A stretch of 64,000 bases of DNA from JAGVGT01 sp963807225 (GCA_963807225.1 CAWEAD010000005.1:372001-436000); one strand, 5' to 3'. Shown: positions 26,555-36,055, counted from the first letter of the stretch. The notes: a model not told the origin generated them from the sequence alone. Program-made: numbers and translations.

Positions 26555-27957
26555 TTATCCCTTTGCCTCCATCTCTTCGGGCAGTTCGCCGACCGTCCGG
26601 CGGAATACCCGCCCCCGCTCGGCGTAACCACTGAACATATCGAAACTGGAGCAGGCCGGGGCCAGAAGCACCGCATCCCCCGGCCGAGCCAGGCGGCTGG
26701 CGGTCTGCACCGCCGCCTCTAAACTATCAGCCAGCTCTACCCGGGTCAGACCGGCAAAACTGGCAGCCATCTTCTCCCGGGCCTCGCCGATCAGCACCAT
26801 AGCCTTGACTTTGTCACGTACGGCCTGGTGCAGGAGACCGTAATCGCCTCCTTTGTCCCGGCCGCCGCCGATCAGGATCACCGGTCGATTCATGCCGGCC
26901 AGGGCCGCGACAACTGCTCCGATGTTGGTCGCCTTCGAATCGTCGAAATACTGCACGCCATCGACTTCAGCCACTAGGGCCAACCGGTGGTTGAGCGGCT
27001 GGAAAAGGCTCAGTGCCCGGCGTACCGCCGCGGCTGGACAACCCAGCAAGCGGGCTCCGAGAATGGCGGCGGCACCATTATGAATATTTGGTTCCCTGGC
27101 CAGACTGCTATTGGCCAGATCGTAAACTTCCGGTTCCTCGGCAATTCCGGTCACGGTGATCTTACTACCGGCGATCCGTGCGCCCTGACCGACCTGGGAA
27201 TAACCGAAGGAGAAGACGCGGGCCGTAATCGGGTAGCGGTCCAGGCGGCTCGACAACTCCGGGTCGTCAGCGTTCAACACCGCCGCCGCCCCACTCTCCT
27301 GCGCCGCGAAGATAGCAAATTTCGAGGCCGCGTAACTCTCATAATCCGGGTAGCGGTCCAGATGATCGGGGCTGATATTTAACAACAGCGCCACCGCCGG
27401 CGCAAATCCTGAAGCAGTATCAAGTTGAAAGCTGCTGACCTCCAGGATCAGCAGCTCGGCCTCCTGCTTACCCAGGAGATATTCGGCCAATGGGGTCCCG
27501 AGATTGCCACCGACAAATACCGGTTGTTCGGCAGCTCGAAACATCTCGCCCAGAAGTTCGGTCACCGTGCTTTTACCGTTGGTGCCGGTGATGGCGATGA
27601 TCGGTGCTTTCACCAGGGCAGCAGCCAAGGCCAATTCACCCAAAATCGGCACTCCCCGCGCCCGAGCCCGGGCCAGAGCGGCAATGGTTAGGGCACCCCG
27701 GGACTGACCACGATCAGTTCCGGGGTGTTGAAAAATTTCTCGCTGTGCCCGCCACACTCCAGAGCCATTCCGTATTGTTCCAGCCAGCGCAAGGTTTCCG
27801 GGGCAATACTGGTCCGCGGGCCTCCTTCGGAAACCGCCACTTCAGCTCCCATCTTCAGCAGCAGTCGAGCCGCCGCCAGGCCAGAACGGCCCAATCCCAC
27901 TATCAGTACCCGGCTGCCGGGTCCGATCCGGGCTGCTATCTGTCTTGACTTGCTCAT
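26555..27957 (-). CDS. murD: UDP-N-acetylmuramoylalanine--D-glutamate ligase, interrupted by one frameshift
   Basis: MurD adds D-glutamate to UDP-MurNAc-L-Ala. The N-terminal frame (27957, MSKSRQIAARIG) has a Rossmann motif, IVGLGRSGLAAARLL, and ends after VVSPGVP at a TAA (27688-27690). The rest continues in another frame with LTIAALARARARG, GTNGKSTVTELLG, SPDHLDRYPDYESYAASK and FDDSKATNIGA, to 26555. One missing C in the run at 27691-27693 accounts for the break; adding it gives a 467-residue protein of normal length. The break lies in a conserved segment of an essential enzyme, so an assembly or sequencing deletion is the likely cause. The gene lies 7 bases after mraY. Confidence 0.92.
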
Positions 27958-27964
27958 TCCCTAC

Positions 27965-29044
27965 TCATCTGAGTTTCAAGGTAGCCAAAGCGGCCAATCC
28001 CAAGACGATGGAAATGATCCAGAAACGGACCACCACCTTGGGCTCCTGCCAGCCCTTCTTCTCGAAGTGATGATGGAAGGGCGCCATCAGGAAGATCCGC
28101 TTGCCGCCGCTGAACTTGAAGAAAGTGACCTGGATGATCACCGACAGGGCCTCCATGACGAAGATCCCGCCGACAATGGCCAGGAGAATTTCCTGCTTGG
28201 TGATGATCGCTACCGTGCCCAGGGCGGCACCCAGGGCCAGAGCACCGACATCGCCCATGAAAATCTGGGCCGGGAAGGCGTTGTACCAGAGAAAGCCCAG
28301 GCTGGCCCCGACCAGGGCGCCGCAGAAAACCGCCACCTCTCCGGCTCCCGCCACATAAGGGATCTGCAGGTAGGAGGCCAACCCGACATGCCCGGCCAGG
28401 TAGGAAAACATCAGATAGACGCTGCTGGTGATCACGGTGGGACCGATGGCCAGGCCATCCAGCCCGTCGGTCAGATTGACGGCGTTGGAGGCACCCACCA
28501 CTACCAGCAGGGCGAAGATTGCATACCACCAGCCCAGGTCCGGACGGACATCTTTCAAGAAAGGGAAGCTGAGGTGGCTGTCGAAACCGGGATGGGTAAA
28601 GAGCAGAGCTCCGAAAAGGGCGGCGCCCAATACCTGGAAGAGGATCTTGCCCCAGCCGCTCAAACCCCGGCTGTTTTTCTTCTTGATTTTGCAATAGTCG
28701 TCATAGGCCCCGATGGCACCGTACCAGCCGGTCACCGCCAGAATGATCCAGACGTAGAAATTGGTCAAGTCCACCCAGAGCAGAGTACTGACGCCGACCC
28801 CAAAGAGGATGAGCAGACCGCCCATGGTCGGCACCCCTTGCTTGCTGAAATGGCTGGCCGGCCCGTCGCTCCTGACCACCTGGCCGATCTGCATTTTCCG
28901 CAGGACCCGGATGAAGGACGGCCCGACATAGAGCAGGATCAGAAAAGCGGTAATGGTGGCGCCGATGGCCCGGAAGGTGATGTAACGGAATACGTTGAAA
29001 CCACTGATCAGGTTGTGCAGCGGATAGAGTAGATGATAAAGCAT
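27965..29044 (-). CDS. mraY: Phospho-N-acetylmuramoyl-pentapeptide-transferase
   Basis: MraY moves phospho-MurNAc-pentapeptide from UDP to undecaprenyl phosphate, making lipid I. The 359-residue, roughly ten-span membrane protein contains PTMGGLLI (near residue 75), the catalytic DDYCKIKKKNSRGLSG segment (near 115), NLTDGLDGLAIGP (near 195), GDVGALALGAALG (near 268) and the final APFHHHFEKKGW. It lies directly after murF. Confidence 0.98.
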   Translation of the reverse strand: MLYHLLYPLHNLISGFNVFRYITFRAIGATITAFLILLYVGPSFIRVLRKMQIGQVVRSDGPASHFSKQGVPTMGGLLILFGVGVSTLLWVDLTNFYVWIILAVTGWYGAIGAYDDYCKIKKKNSRGLSGWGKILFQVLGAALFGALLFTHPGFDSHLSFPFLKDVRPDLGWWYAIFALLVVVGASNAVNLTDGLDGLAIGPTVITSSVYLMFSYLAGHVGLASYLQIPYVAGAGEVAVFCGALVGASLGFLWYNAFPAQIFMGDVGALALGAALGTVAIITKQEILLAIVGGIFVMEALSVIIQVTFFKFSGGKRIFLMAPFHHHFEKKGWQEPKVVVRFWIISIVLGLAALATLKLR

Positions 29045-30517
29045 TTACCTGGTCTCCTTGAGTTCGGCTATCACGGTCTCCATGCGTACCCCGCGCGAGC
29101 CCTTGACCAGCAGCCAGTCTCCACTCCCCAGCCGGCCGGTACCTTGCAATTCCTTGAGAAAGGCGACGATCTTCGGCTTACTGGCGAAGACCAGGCACCG
29201 ATCCACACCCAGCCCCGCCGCCCGGGCCGCCTCGACCAGCTCGTCGGCGAAAGTTCCGAAGGCCAGGAGATAATCGAAACCCAAACGGGCCACGGCCGCC
29301 CCGATGAATCGATGGGCGGCCCGACTTTCCCCCCCTAACTCCAACATGTCTCCCAGCACCACCACCGCTCGATGGTGGCGCCGCAACTCCTGGACTGTTT
29401 CCAGAGCGGCCAACATGGAAGCGGGGTTGGCGTTATAGGTATCGTTGACCACCCGGACTCCTCCGGGTAACTCTTCGACCTGCAACCGCTTGTCATAGGG
29501 AGTGAACTCTTCCAGCCCCAGTCGGATGTCTTCGAGGCCGATACCCACCCCGTGGGCCAAGGCGGCGGCGGCCAGGGCGTTTGAGACATTGTGCCGGCCG
29601 ATGCAGCGCAACCGCACTCGGGTCTGCTCCAGGCCCAGGTGGAGAATAAAGGCAGTGCCCTTTACCGACCCGGCCCTGATTTGTGTAGCCCGGACTTGGG
29701 CCTGACGGTGACGCCCGAAGGTGATCCGGACCTGGGGATAACGAGCGGCCATCTCACGGACCAACTGGTCGTCGAGATTTACGACCATGATCGCGTCGGG
29801 ATTCAGACCAGAAAAAAGCTCCTCCTTGGCCCTGGCCACCCCGCTGAGATCGTCGAGCCCCTGCAGATGCGCGGATTGAATGTTGTTGATGCAGGCCAGG
29901 TCCGGGGCGGCGATCTCGGTCATCCTGGCAATCTCACCGGGCCGGTTCATACCCATCTCCAGGACCGCCATGCGATGCCTGCTGTCCACCGGCAACAGCG
30001 AAAGCGGCAAGCCCACCAGATTGTTAAAATTACCCGAGGTCTTGAGAATCGGATACTTCCGGGCCAGGATCGAGGCAGTCATCTCCTTGACCGTGGTCTT
30101 GCCGGAACTACCGGTAATGGCGAGAACGCGAAGATCCGCCAACCTGGCGCGGCGCCAAGCGGCCAGATCGCCTAAAGCCTTCAGAGTGTCGGGCACCAGC
30201 ACTACCGGCACCGGCAGCGTCGTGGCGGGTGGTCGGTTCAGCACCAGTCCGGTGGCACCTTTGGTCACGGCCTCAGCCGCGAAGGAGGTACCGTCGAAAT
30301 TCTCCCCGGCCAGAGCTACGAAAAGATCGCCGGGTTCCAGGCTGCGGGTATCGGTGCAGATGGAGCGAAAGACCACCTGCCGCGGCCGACCCAGGAGGTG
30401 GCCGCCGGTGGCGGCCAGAACCGTCTCCAAGTTCCAGGGCCGGTCCTGGAGCATGGCCAGACCATAGCCCATAGCGCCGGTCTCCGGATTATTCGAGATT
30501 TTTCTGTCAATAGTCAT
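29045..30517 (-). CDS. murF: UDP-MurNAc-tripeptide--D-alanyl-D-alanine ligase
   Basis: MurF adds D-Ala-D-Ala to complete the UDP-MurNAc pentapeptide. The 490-residue product has TDTRSLEPGDLFVALAG (near residue 55), the P-loop ITGSSGKTTVKEM (near 135), EMGMNRPGEIARM (near 187) and VNDTYNANPASM (near 355). The frame opens at 30517, but M16 (30472) or M22 could be the real start: a GGAG lies about nine bases before M16. It sits between murE and mraY. Confidence 0.95.
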   Translation of the reverse strand: MTIDRKISNNPETGAMGYGLAMLQDRPWNLETVLAATGGHLLGRPRQVVFRSICTDTRSLEPGDLFVALAGENFDGTSFAAEAVTKGATGLVLNRPPATTLPVPVVLVPDTLKALGDLAAWRRARLADLRVLAITGSSGKTTVKEMTASILARKYPILKTSGNFNNLVGLPLSLLPVDSRHRMAVLEMGMNRPGEIARMTEIAAPDLACINNIQSAHLQGLDDLSGVARAKEELFSGLNPDAIMVVNLDDQLVREMAARYPQVRITFGRHRQAQVRATQIRAGSVKGTAFILHLGLEQTRVRLRCIGRHNVSNALAAAALAHGVGIGLEDIRLGLEEFTPYDKRLQVEELPGGVRVVNDTYNANPASMLAALETVQELRRHHRAVVVLGDMLELGGESRAAHRFIGAAVARLGFDYLLAFGTFADELVEAARAAGLGVDRCLVFASKPKIVAFLKELQGTGRLGSGDWLLVKGSRGVRMETVIAELKETR

Positions 30518-30529
30518 CGCTGGTCGGGC

Positions 30530-32173
30530 TCATCTCTTGATCACTGCCATCTGTAGGGCGGCTTCCCGCCGGTCGTCGAAATAATTCCGTTGCCGGCCGA
30601 TAATCTGGTAATCCTCGTGTCCCTTGCCGGCCAGCAGCACCACATCGTTGGGCCGGGCAAAGCGGATTGCCGTGCGGATCGCCGCCCGTCGCGAAACGAT
30701 CAGGTCAAACCCCCGACCGCCGCTGGCCAGGAAATGCTCGGCCCGCCCCCTGGGCAGCAGCGCCATACCACCGGGATACAAGCCGCGCTCGATCTCGGCA
30801 ATAATCGCCTCGGCTGCCTCGCTCCGCGGATTGTCCGAGGTGATCAGCACCACATCGGCCCCACGTCCGGCCACTTCCCCCATCAACGGTCGCTTGCCCC
30901 GATCCCGGTCACCGCCGCAGCCGAAGACCAGAACCAGCCGGCCGCTGGTCAGCTGGCGCAGCGTGGCCAGCACTCGGGCTAAGGCATCAGGGGTGTGGGC
31001 GTAATCGACAAATACCTGGCAACCCGTCTGCTCCGGTCCATGCGGATTTTCCACTTTTTCCAGCCGCCCCGGAACCCTATGCAAATCGGCTATCCCGCGG
31101 CTCAGTGCCACCGGCGGGATCCCGGCCAGCCAGCCACCACCCACCGCCACCAGAATATTTTCCAAATTAAAATCCCCGGTCAACGGCGAGGTCACGGCCA
31201 ACTCCTCCCCATCCGGCAGCACCAGACCGGCGTCGATGCCGGCCAGGGAAATTTCCGCACGGCTGATCCGCAGATCCCCCCTGCCCCGCCCTGCGGTCAA
31301 TAGCGGAATGCCACTGGCGGTTTCCTTCCAGGAACGGAAGCTCCCGGTCGCCATGAGTTCCTTAACCAGACGTGCCCCCCAGTCCGGAACCGACTCGGTA
31401 CCGCCCATGTTGTCGGCCAGGAGCACCAAGGCCGCACCGTCATTCTTCAAATGCTCGGTGAACAGGACCTTCTTGGCGGCGAAATATTCCGTCATGGTCG
31501 AGTGAAAGTCAAGATGATCCCGGCTCAGATTGGTAAAAATAACAAGATCGAAGGCCAAACCGGTCAGTCGACTCTGGGCCAGGGCGTGCGAGGAAACCTC
31601 CATGACCAGATGGGTGACCCCACTGTCCGCCATCTCCCGCATCAGACTGAACAAGGCGACCGGCTCCGGGGTGGTGAAGGACCCGACAGTGACCCGGCCG
31701 CGATAACGGTAATTCACCGTGCCGATCACTCCGGGCTCTCCACCCGAGGCCCGAATAATGCTCTCGAGCAGGTAGCTGGTGGTAGTCTTGCCATTGGTTC
31801 CGGTCACCCCCAGCAGACGTAATCGGTCTTGCGGGTGGCCGTAAAAATTGGCGGCCAGTCGGGCCAAAACCTCGCGGCCGTCAGGGGCGCTCAGCACCGT
31901 GACCTGATCCCGCAATTCAGGCGCTAGCAGTTCCGAACTGCTCACTACCACCACTACCGCACCCCGGGAAATTGCCGCCGCCAAAAAATCGTGCCCGTCC
32001 GCTTTTTCTCCGCGCAAGGCCACAAAGAGCTGACCTTTCCTGACCTCTCGTGAATCGGCGGTGAGGCCGCTTATTTCCAACTCAAGAGCCGTCTCCGGGC
32101 AGGATAAACCGCTATCCTTCAGCAGTTCGGCCAGGGACATTGTCCACCCGGATATTTCGCCTTTTTTATTCAT
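30530..32173 (-). CDS. murE: UDP-MurNAc-L-alanyl-D-glutamate--2,6-diaminopimelate ligase
   Basis: MurE adds the third amino acid of the stem peptide. The motif DNPRSEAAEAI near the end is of the DNPR type that selects meso-diaminopimelate. The protein has LTADSREVRKGQLFVALRG (near residue 30), the P-loop VTGTNGKTTTSYL (near 122) and SRDHLDFHSTMTEYF (near 216). The frame is open to 32173; the second ATG (32140, MSLAELLKD) matches the usual start of the family better, but neither has a strong ribosome site. It lies 3 bases after the ftsI-position gene. Confidence 0.95.
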   Translation of the reverse strand: MNKKGEISGWTMSLAELLKDSGLSCPETALELEISGLTADSREVRKGQLFVALRGEKADGHDFLAAAISRGAVVVVVSSSELLAPELRDQVTVLSAPDGREVLARLAANFYGHPQDRLRLLGVTGTNGKTTTSYLLESIIRASGGEPGVIGTVNYRYRGRVTVGSFTTPEPVALFSLMREMADSGVTHLVMEVSSHALAQSRLTGLAFDLVIFTNLSRDHLDFHSTMTEYFAAKKVLFTEHLKNDGAALVLLADNMGGTESVPDWGARLVKELMATGSFRSWKETASGIPLLTAGRGRGDLRISRAEISLAGIDAGLVLPDGEELAVTSPLTGDFNLENILVAVGGGWLAGIPPVALSRGIADLHRVPGRLEKVENPHGPEQTGCQVFVDYAHTPDALARVLATLRQLTSGRLVLVFGCGGDRDRGKRPLMGEVAGRGADVVLITSDNPRSEAAEAIIAEIERGLYPGGMALLPRGRAEHFLASGGRGFDLIVSRRAAIRTAIRFARPNDVVLLAGKGHEDYQIIGRQRNYFDDRREAALQMAVIKR

Positions 32174-32176
32174 CGC

Positions 32177-34063
32177 TCATTTCAACCCGGCCAGAACCAG
32201 AACACATTGGTCGTTGCTAATCACTGCCCCCGGTCCCGGTTGCTGCCCGGCCACCCGCCCGGCTCCCTGAACCCGGATCTTCAGGTCATAACGGTTTAGG
32301 ACCTGCAGGGCCTTACGCAGGCTGAGCCCTTGCAGGTCCGGCATCTGCCGCCGGTCTACTCCAGCGCTTTTCTGTTGATTCCCTACCCGGGCAACCTGTA
32401 GACTCCGCCACTCAGACCGCCACCGGTTTTCCCTGGGATGCCAGGCCGCAGCCGATGGTGCTTCCACCGCCCATTCTCGGGACCGGGGCAGAATCTTCTC
32501 TGCCGCCAGAGACATCGGCGTCTTCGAAGTCGGATCCACCCGCGCCTGGTCCAGCGCCAACAACAACAGCAGCTGTGGAGACTTTTCCCCGCTCGACAAG
32601 GCTACCAGCAGGGTGGAGAAACGTGGTGTTTCCTCGTCCAACCGAATCTCTTTGGCAGGGGTAGCGTCCGGCTCCTCACCGGATGGACCGGGGGTCAATT
32701 CCTCCAACATCGTCACTCGACCGCTGTCGCTGGGCAAACTCCGAAAATAGGCTCGCATCTTTGCCGCCGTCTCCTCCCGCACCACAGACTCCACCGGGCG
32801 GGATTTCTGCCGGAGTTGTCCGGTGGACTCATCTAGTACCCCGGCGAGGAGGTGGGGTGCCACGGAACCAGTCGGCTTGAGCAAAACGGCCAGACCGGTG
32901 AGCAGTTCGAGCCCGGTCGGCCGGAAGGAATTGTCCGGCCGACCGGGCTTTCCCGGGGCCACTTCGGCCAAGGGCTGGCGCCCCAGACCCAACTCCTCGA
33001 TCAAGGCAGGGGAATCCCCCTCTCCCCCCAGTTCTTCCAGACTGGCCAACGCCGGGGAGAGAAAACGTTTACCCTGTCGCACCAGTAGCGCCGGGTGCGC
33101 ACCTCTGTATTCGAGGAGACGGGCCAGCTTCAGTTCGGACTTCAGGGTGCTCAACCGTGCCGATTCCCCTATGCTGCCTTGCTCAACCGGAGCGCCGTTC
33201 TGGTAGAAGGCGGCCAACCGAAACAGATTCCGGAAACCAGCCGCCGGTATATCAGACGCAATCACCCGGTTGGTCCGGCCGCTTTCGTTGTATTCCCAGA
33301 AAAAATTCGGGTCGTAGGCAGGATGACTGGCCAGAGCAAGAATCTCTCCGGTTCCAGCCTCCAGCAGCAAACCACAGCCGCCGACTGCTGAGGTTGCCTG
33401 CACCAGATGGCCCAATTGTTTTTCCAGTAGTTCCTGGTCCCTCAGGTCCAGGGTCAGCACCAGGGGACCATACAACTCGGTACTCCCCCCTTGCTCCAGA
33501 GGCTCGTTCAGCCCCCGAAGTTGCCGGTCATATTTGGCTTCGATCCCGGCCAGGCCATGCCCTTCACCGACAAAGCCTACCACGTGGGCCGCCAGCGAAT
33601 CCTGAGGGTAGTAGCGCTGGCTTTCGTCTACCATGTATACGCCTTTCAGGTTGGCGGCCCGGATCTTTTGCCCCGCTTTCTCCGGGATTTGGCGTCCCAG
33701 CCAGAAAAATCCCCGCTCCTCGCGAAATTCGCGCTGCAACCGCTTTTCATCGACCCCCAGCTCCCGGGCCAGGAAGTGGGCTGCCGCCCCCGGATCTTCG
33801 ACTTCCAAGGGCCGGACATATACCGACTTCATGGGGAAACTTACCGCCAGTTCACGCCGGTTGCGGTCGAGAATAGGGTAGCGGCCACCTGCCCCCCCGG
33901 GTCCGGCCGGCAGAATAGGATTGGTTACCTCGTTTTCTCCGTGCGGACGTGACAAGGTATCACCGACCGCAACAACCACCGCCACAGCCCAAGCCAGAAA
34001 AAAAAGCCCGGCCAAGATCAGCGGTAGCCGGGTTTTCCTTTTTTTCGCCGGTGGGTTTTTCAT
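32177..34063 (-). CDS. FtsI/PBP-like protein with degenerate transpeptidase active site and PASTA domain
   Basis: The gene holds the ftsI position. The 628-residue protein has a TM anchor (about 13-34), a class B PBP N-terminal region (PILDRNRRELAVS near 63, PQDSLAAHVVGFVG near 153, GLAGIEAKYDRQL near 170), LTLDLRDQ and a LLLEAGTGEILALASHPAYDP block near 232. The usual PGSTFK nucleophile motif reads PAAGFR (273-278): catalytic Ser is Ala, Lys is Arg. SxN is not recognisable (LSPALASL near 335) and no KTG or KSG is found near 445-475. A PASTA domain ends the protein (about 573-628). The frame is open throughout, so no indel explains this. Expected activity is none; a structural role in the divisome is inference. 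Confidence 0.85.
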   Translation of the reverse strand: MKNPPAKKRKTRLPLILAGLFFLAWAVAVVVAVGDTLSRPHGENEVTNPILPAGPGGAGGRYPILDRNRRELAVSFPMKSVYVRPLEVEDPGAAAHFLARELGVDEKRLQREFREERGFFWLGRQIPEKAGQKIRAANLKGVYMVDESQRYYPQDSLAAHVVGFVGEGHGLAGIEAKYDRQLRGLNEPLEQGGSTELYGPLVLTLDLRDQELLEKQLGHLVQATSAVGGCGLLLEAGTGEILALASHPAYDPNFFWEYNESGRTNRVIASDIPAAGFRNLFRLAAFYQNGAPVEQGSIGESARLSTLKSELKLARLLEYRGAHPALLVRQGKRFLSPALASLEELGGEGDSPALIEELGLGRQPLAEVAPGKPGRPDNSFRPTGLELLTGLAVLLKPTGSVAPHLLAGVLDESTGQLRQKSRPVESVVREETAAKMRAYFRSLPSDSGRVTMLEELTPGPSGEEPDATPAKEIRLDEETPRFSTLLVALSSGEKSPQLLLLLALDQARVDPTSKTPMSLAAEKILPRSREWAVEAPSAAAWHPRENRWRSEWRSLQVARVGNQQKSAGVDRRQMPDLQGLSLRKALQVLNRYDLKIRVQGAGRVAGQQPGPGAVISNDQCVLVLAGLK

Positions 34064-34070
34064 TTCATCG

Positions 34071-34484
34071 CTACCTGGTGCCGAGTTTGCGGATCTGATC
34101 CGGCCGTGGTGGATAAAGTTTCAGGGGGGCCGCCCGAGCGATAATCCGTTCCCGGTCCAGCAACTTTTCCCGTTGGGTCAAAAGTTCGCGATTATGCCTG
34201 GACAGGACAACTTGCTCCTCCCGCTCCGTGCTCAGTCCCGCCCGCGTCCGACCCACCTGCCAGCCCAACCAAACGCCGCCGGCCAGTAGTAAGAGCAACA
34301 CCACGAAGCCCGCCACCGGCAAAGGCTGTCGGGGTCCGTGCTGGTTTCCGAGAGTCCGCCGCGAACCGCCCTGTGCTTGGCTGGGCCTTCCGAAGAGCCG
34401 CAACCGGGAGGCACCCTGACTCAGGGACCTACGGCTGCCGCGGCTCGCAATCGGGCGCTTCTGGAGCGCGGGTTTTCTTGACAT
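34071..34484 (-). CDS. ftsL: FtsL-like cell division protein
   Basis: A 137-residue bitopic protein in the ftsL position. It has a long basic cytoplasmic tail (1-55), one transmembrane helix (about 57-76), and a periplasmic helix rich in Glu, Gln, Arg and Leu (about 80-120) fit for a coiled coil with a FtsB-like partner. It ends in RPDQIRKLG. The start ATG at 34484 has GGAG-AGGA upstream and overlaps the 3' end of rsmH by 64 bases. Identification rests on position and topology, since FtsL is poorly conserved. Confidence 0.8.
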   Translation of the reverse strand: MSRKPALQKRPIASRGSRRSLSQGASRLRLFGRPSQAQGGSRRTLGNQHGPRQPLPVAGFVVLLLLLAGGVWLGWQVGRTRAGLSTEREEQVVLSRHNRELLTQREKLLDRERIIARAAPLKLYPPRPDQIRKLGTR

Positions 34485-35302
34485 TCCTGCTCCGTTGGCC
34501 GCACCGGTTTTCGGGTCAATACCCGCAACCCTGGATCAGCCTGAAAAGCCCTTTTCACCAAGCGATCTTCCAGGGAGTGAAAGGAAATAACACAGAAGCG
34601 CCCTCCCTCTTTGAGGAGCTGGCTACCGGCGGCTAGTACCTGCACCAGATTATCCAGCTCCCGGTTTACCGCTATGCGCAGGGCCTGGAAGGAGCGAGTG
34701 GCCACATGGATGTCCCGGGGGTGGAATCGTCGGGGTATGGCACGTTCTATCAGGTTTGCCAGCTGATCGGTGGTGACCAAGGGCTCCCGATGACGAAATT
34801 CCAGCACCGCCGCGGCAATTCTCCGGGCCTGCCGCTCCTCGCCGAAGTTATAAAAAATATCGGCCAGGTCTTCTTCCGATAAGCTATTGAGCAGATCAGC
34901 GGCAGTTTCACCCTGGCTCGGATCCATCCGCATATCCAGAGGTCCGCCGAACCGAAAGCTGAAGCCCCGGCCCGGAGTATCGAGCTGCAGGGACGACACC
35001 CCCAGATCAAGCAAGATCCCATCAACCGCCGTGATCCCCAGTTCACTCAAGGTCACGGCCATGTCGGTAAAATTCCGATGGCAAACGGTTAATCGCTCAC
35101 CGAAGGGGGCCAATCTCTGCCGGACTACTGCCAGGGCCACCCCGTCGCAGTCAAACCCCACAACCCGACCATCTGGGCCACTACGGCGGAGAATCTCGCC
35201 GCTATGACCGCCCAGGCCGAGGTTGCCGTCCACGTAAACGCCACCCGCTTCCGGTCGCAGCAACTCCATGGTTTCCTGCAGCAGAACGGGAACGTGGATC
35301 AT
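34421..35302 (-). CDS. rsmH: 16S rRNA (cytosine(1402)-N(4))-methyltransferase RsmH
   Basis: RsmH (MraW) methylates C1402 of 16S rRNA using S-adenosylmethionine. The product opens with MIHVPVLLQETMELL and has VDGNLGLGGHSGEIL (near residue 28), DGILLDLGVSSLQLD (near 97), GFSFRFGGPLDMRMD (near 115) and SFHSLEDRLVKRAF (near 246). The frame is open to a GTG at 35326. The ATG at 35302 has AGGGGG about nine bases upstream and gives the family start, 293 residues. It lies 220 bases after mraZ, an unusually wide gap for this pair. Confidence 0.96.
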   Translation of the reverse strand: MIHVPVLLQETMELLRPEAGGVYVDGNLGLGGHSGEILRRSGPDGRVVGFDCDGVALAVVRQRLAPFGERLTVCHRNFTDMAVTLSELGITAVDGILLDLGVSSLQLDTPGRGFSFRFGGPLDMRMDPSQGETAADLLNSLSEEDLADIFYNFGEERQARRIAAAVLEFRHREPLVTTDQLANLIERAIPRRFHPRDIHVATRSFQALRIAVNRELDNLVQVLAAGSQLLKEGGRFCVISFHSLEDRLVKRAFQADPGLRVLTRKPVRPTEQECQENPRSRSARLRAAAAVGP

Positions 35303-35522
35303 CTTCGTTTCCCCCTGTTCAGCCACTGTGCAAAACTTTAGCGATCACAAGGCAAACCTCTTCAATAAAAGAATACCACTGACCTACTCGCGCTTGCAGG
35401 GTGCCTCAGATACGAGACAGAGGCCTGTCCACGATACTGTTGTAAGCGGGCAGGCCGATAACGATGCAGGTGAGAAGCGAGCCCGCAAGACTCCGGATGC
35501 GGAGCCCTGAAATCGCCTACCA
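35303..35522 (-). other. Structured noncoding gap between mraZ and rsmH
   Basis: The 220-base gap contains no convincing gene. On the minus strand several stems are visible: CTCCG-CATC-CGGAG; GCGGGC pairing with GCCCGC across about 30 bases; GCCTC/GAGGC; and a possible long-range CTTGC/GCAAG closure. No T-run terminator is seen. I cannot match it to a known RNA family. It may be a small RNA, a leader element or a remnant of a repeat. Confidence 0.4.
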
Positions 35523-36005
35523 TTAAAACAAACCCAGTTCCAGGAGATTAAGTTCAAAGCCCCGAAAATCCTCGGCAGAGGGATGATTATCGGCATCCCA
35601 GGCCGTTTTGTCCCAGATCTCAAAGTAAGAAATCATCCCACTGACCAGCACCTCACGGTCCAGGCCGCAGTCGCTACGCATTTTCTGGGGTAGGAGGATT
35701 CGGCCCTGCCGGTCCGGCTGGCACTCCACCACGCCTCCCAGCATGTAGCGCACCATCTTGATGGTCTCCGGCTGTTTCCGGCCGGTGGCCATCAGGTTTA
35801 GTTCCAGCTCCTCCCAGCGGGCCAGGGGGTAGCCCTTCAAACACTTTTGCCAGGGGAAAACCATGAGGCGCTCATCCTTGTACTGGCGGCGCAATACCTC
35901 CTGGAACCGGGCAGGCAGGCTCAGTCGCCCCTTACCGTCCAGGTTGTGGTCGGACCGTCCCCGGAAATGATGGACCGGTCCCTTGATCAATCCCTCTCCC
36001 GCCAA
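35523..36005 (-). CDS. mraZ: Transcriptional regulator MraZ
   Basis: MraZ is an AbrB-like DNA-binding protein that represses the dcw operon, including its own gene. The 160-residue protein has two SpoVT/AbrB-like modules, HNLDGKGRLSLPARFQEVL (near residue 20) and CQPDRQGRILLPQKM (near 96). It is slightly longer than the usual 140-150 residues. It is the first gene of the cluster. Two TAAAGTGG repeats upstream resemble its operator, so autorepression is likely. Confidence 0.95.
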   Translation of the reverse strand: MAGEGLIKGPVHHFRGRSDHNLDGKGRLSLPARFQEVLRRQYKDERLMVFPWQKCLKGYPLARWEELELNLMATGRKQPETIKMVRYMLGGVVECQPDRQGRILLPQKMRSDCGLDREVLVSGMISYFEIWDKTAWDADNHPSAEDFRGFELNLLELGLF

Positions 36006-36031
36006 CTTTCGCCCCTCAATTCCTATTCAAC

Positions 36032-36049
36032 CCACTTTATACCACTTTA
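36032..36049 (-). promoter_or_regulatory. Candidate MraZ-binding boxes
   Basis: Two direct repeats of TAAAGTGG on the minus strand (36049-36042 and 36039-36032) are spaced exactly 10 bases apart, between the promoter and the mraZ start. Known MraZ boxes are GTGG[GT]-type repeats with one-turn spacing, and the second reads GTGGG. Placed downstream of -10, they fit autorepression. Confidence 0.6.
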
Positions 36050-36055
36050 CTCAGT

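Noticed and set aside
32177..34063. Explaining the missing PBP motifs by frameshifts like those elsewhere
   Set aside because: The frame stays homologous to class B PBPs on both sides of each missing motif, and no stop or sudden change of composition is seen.
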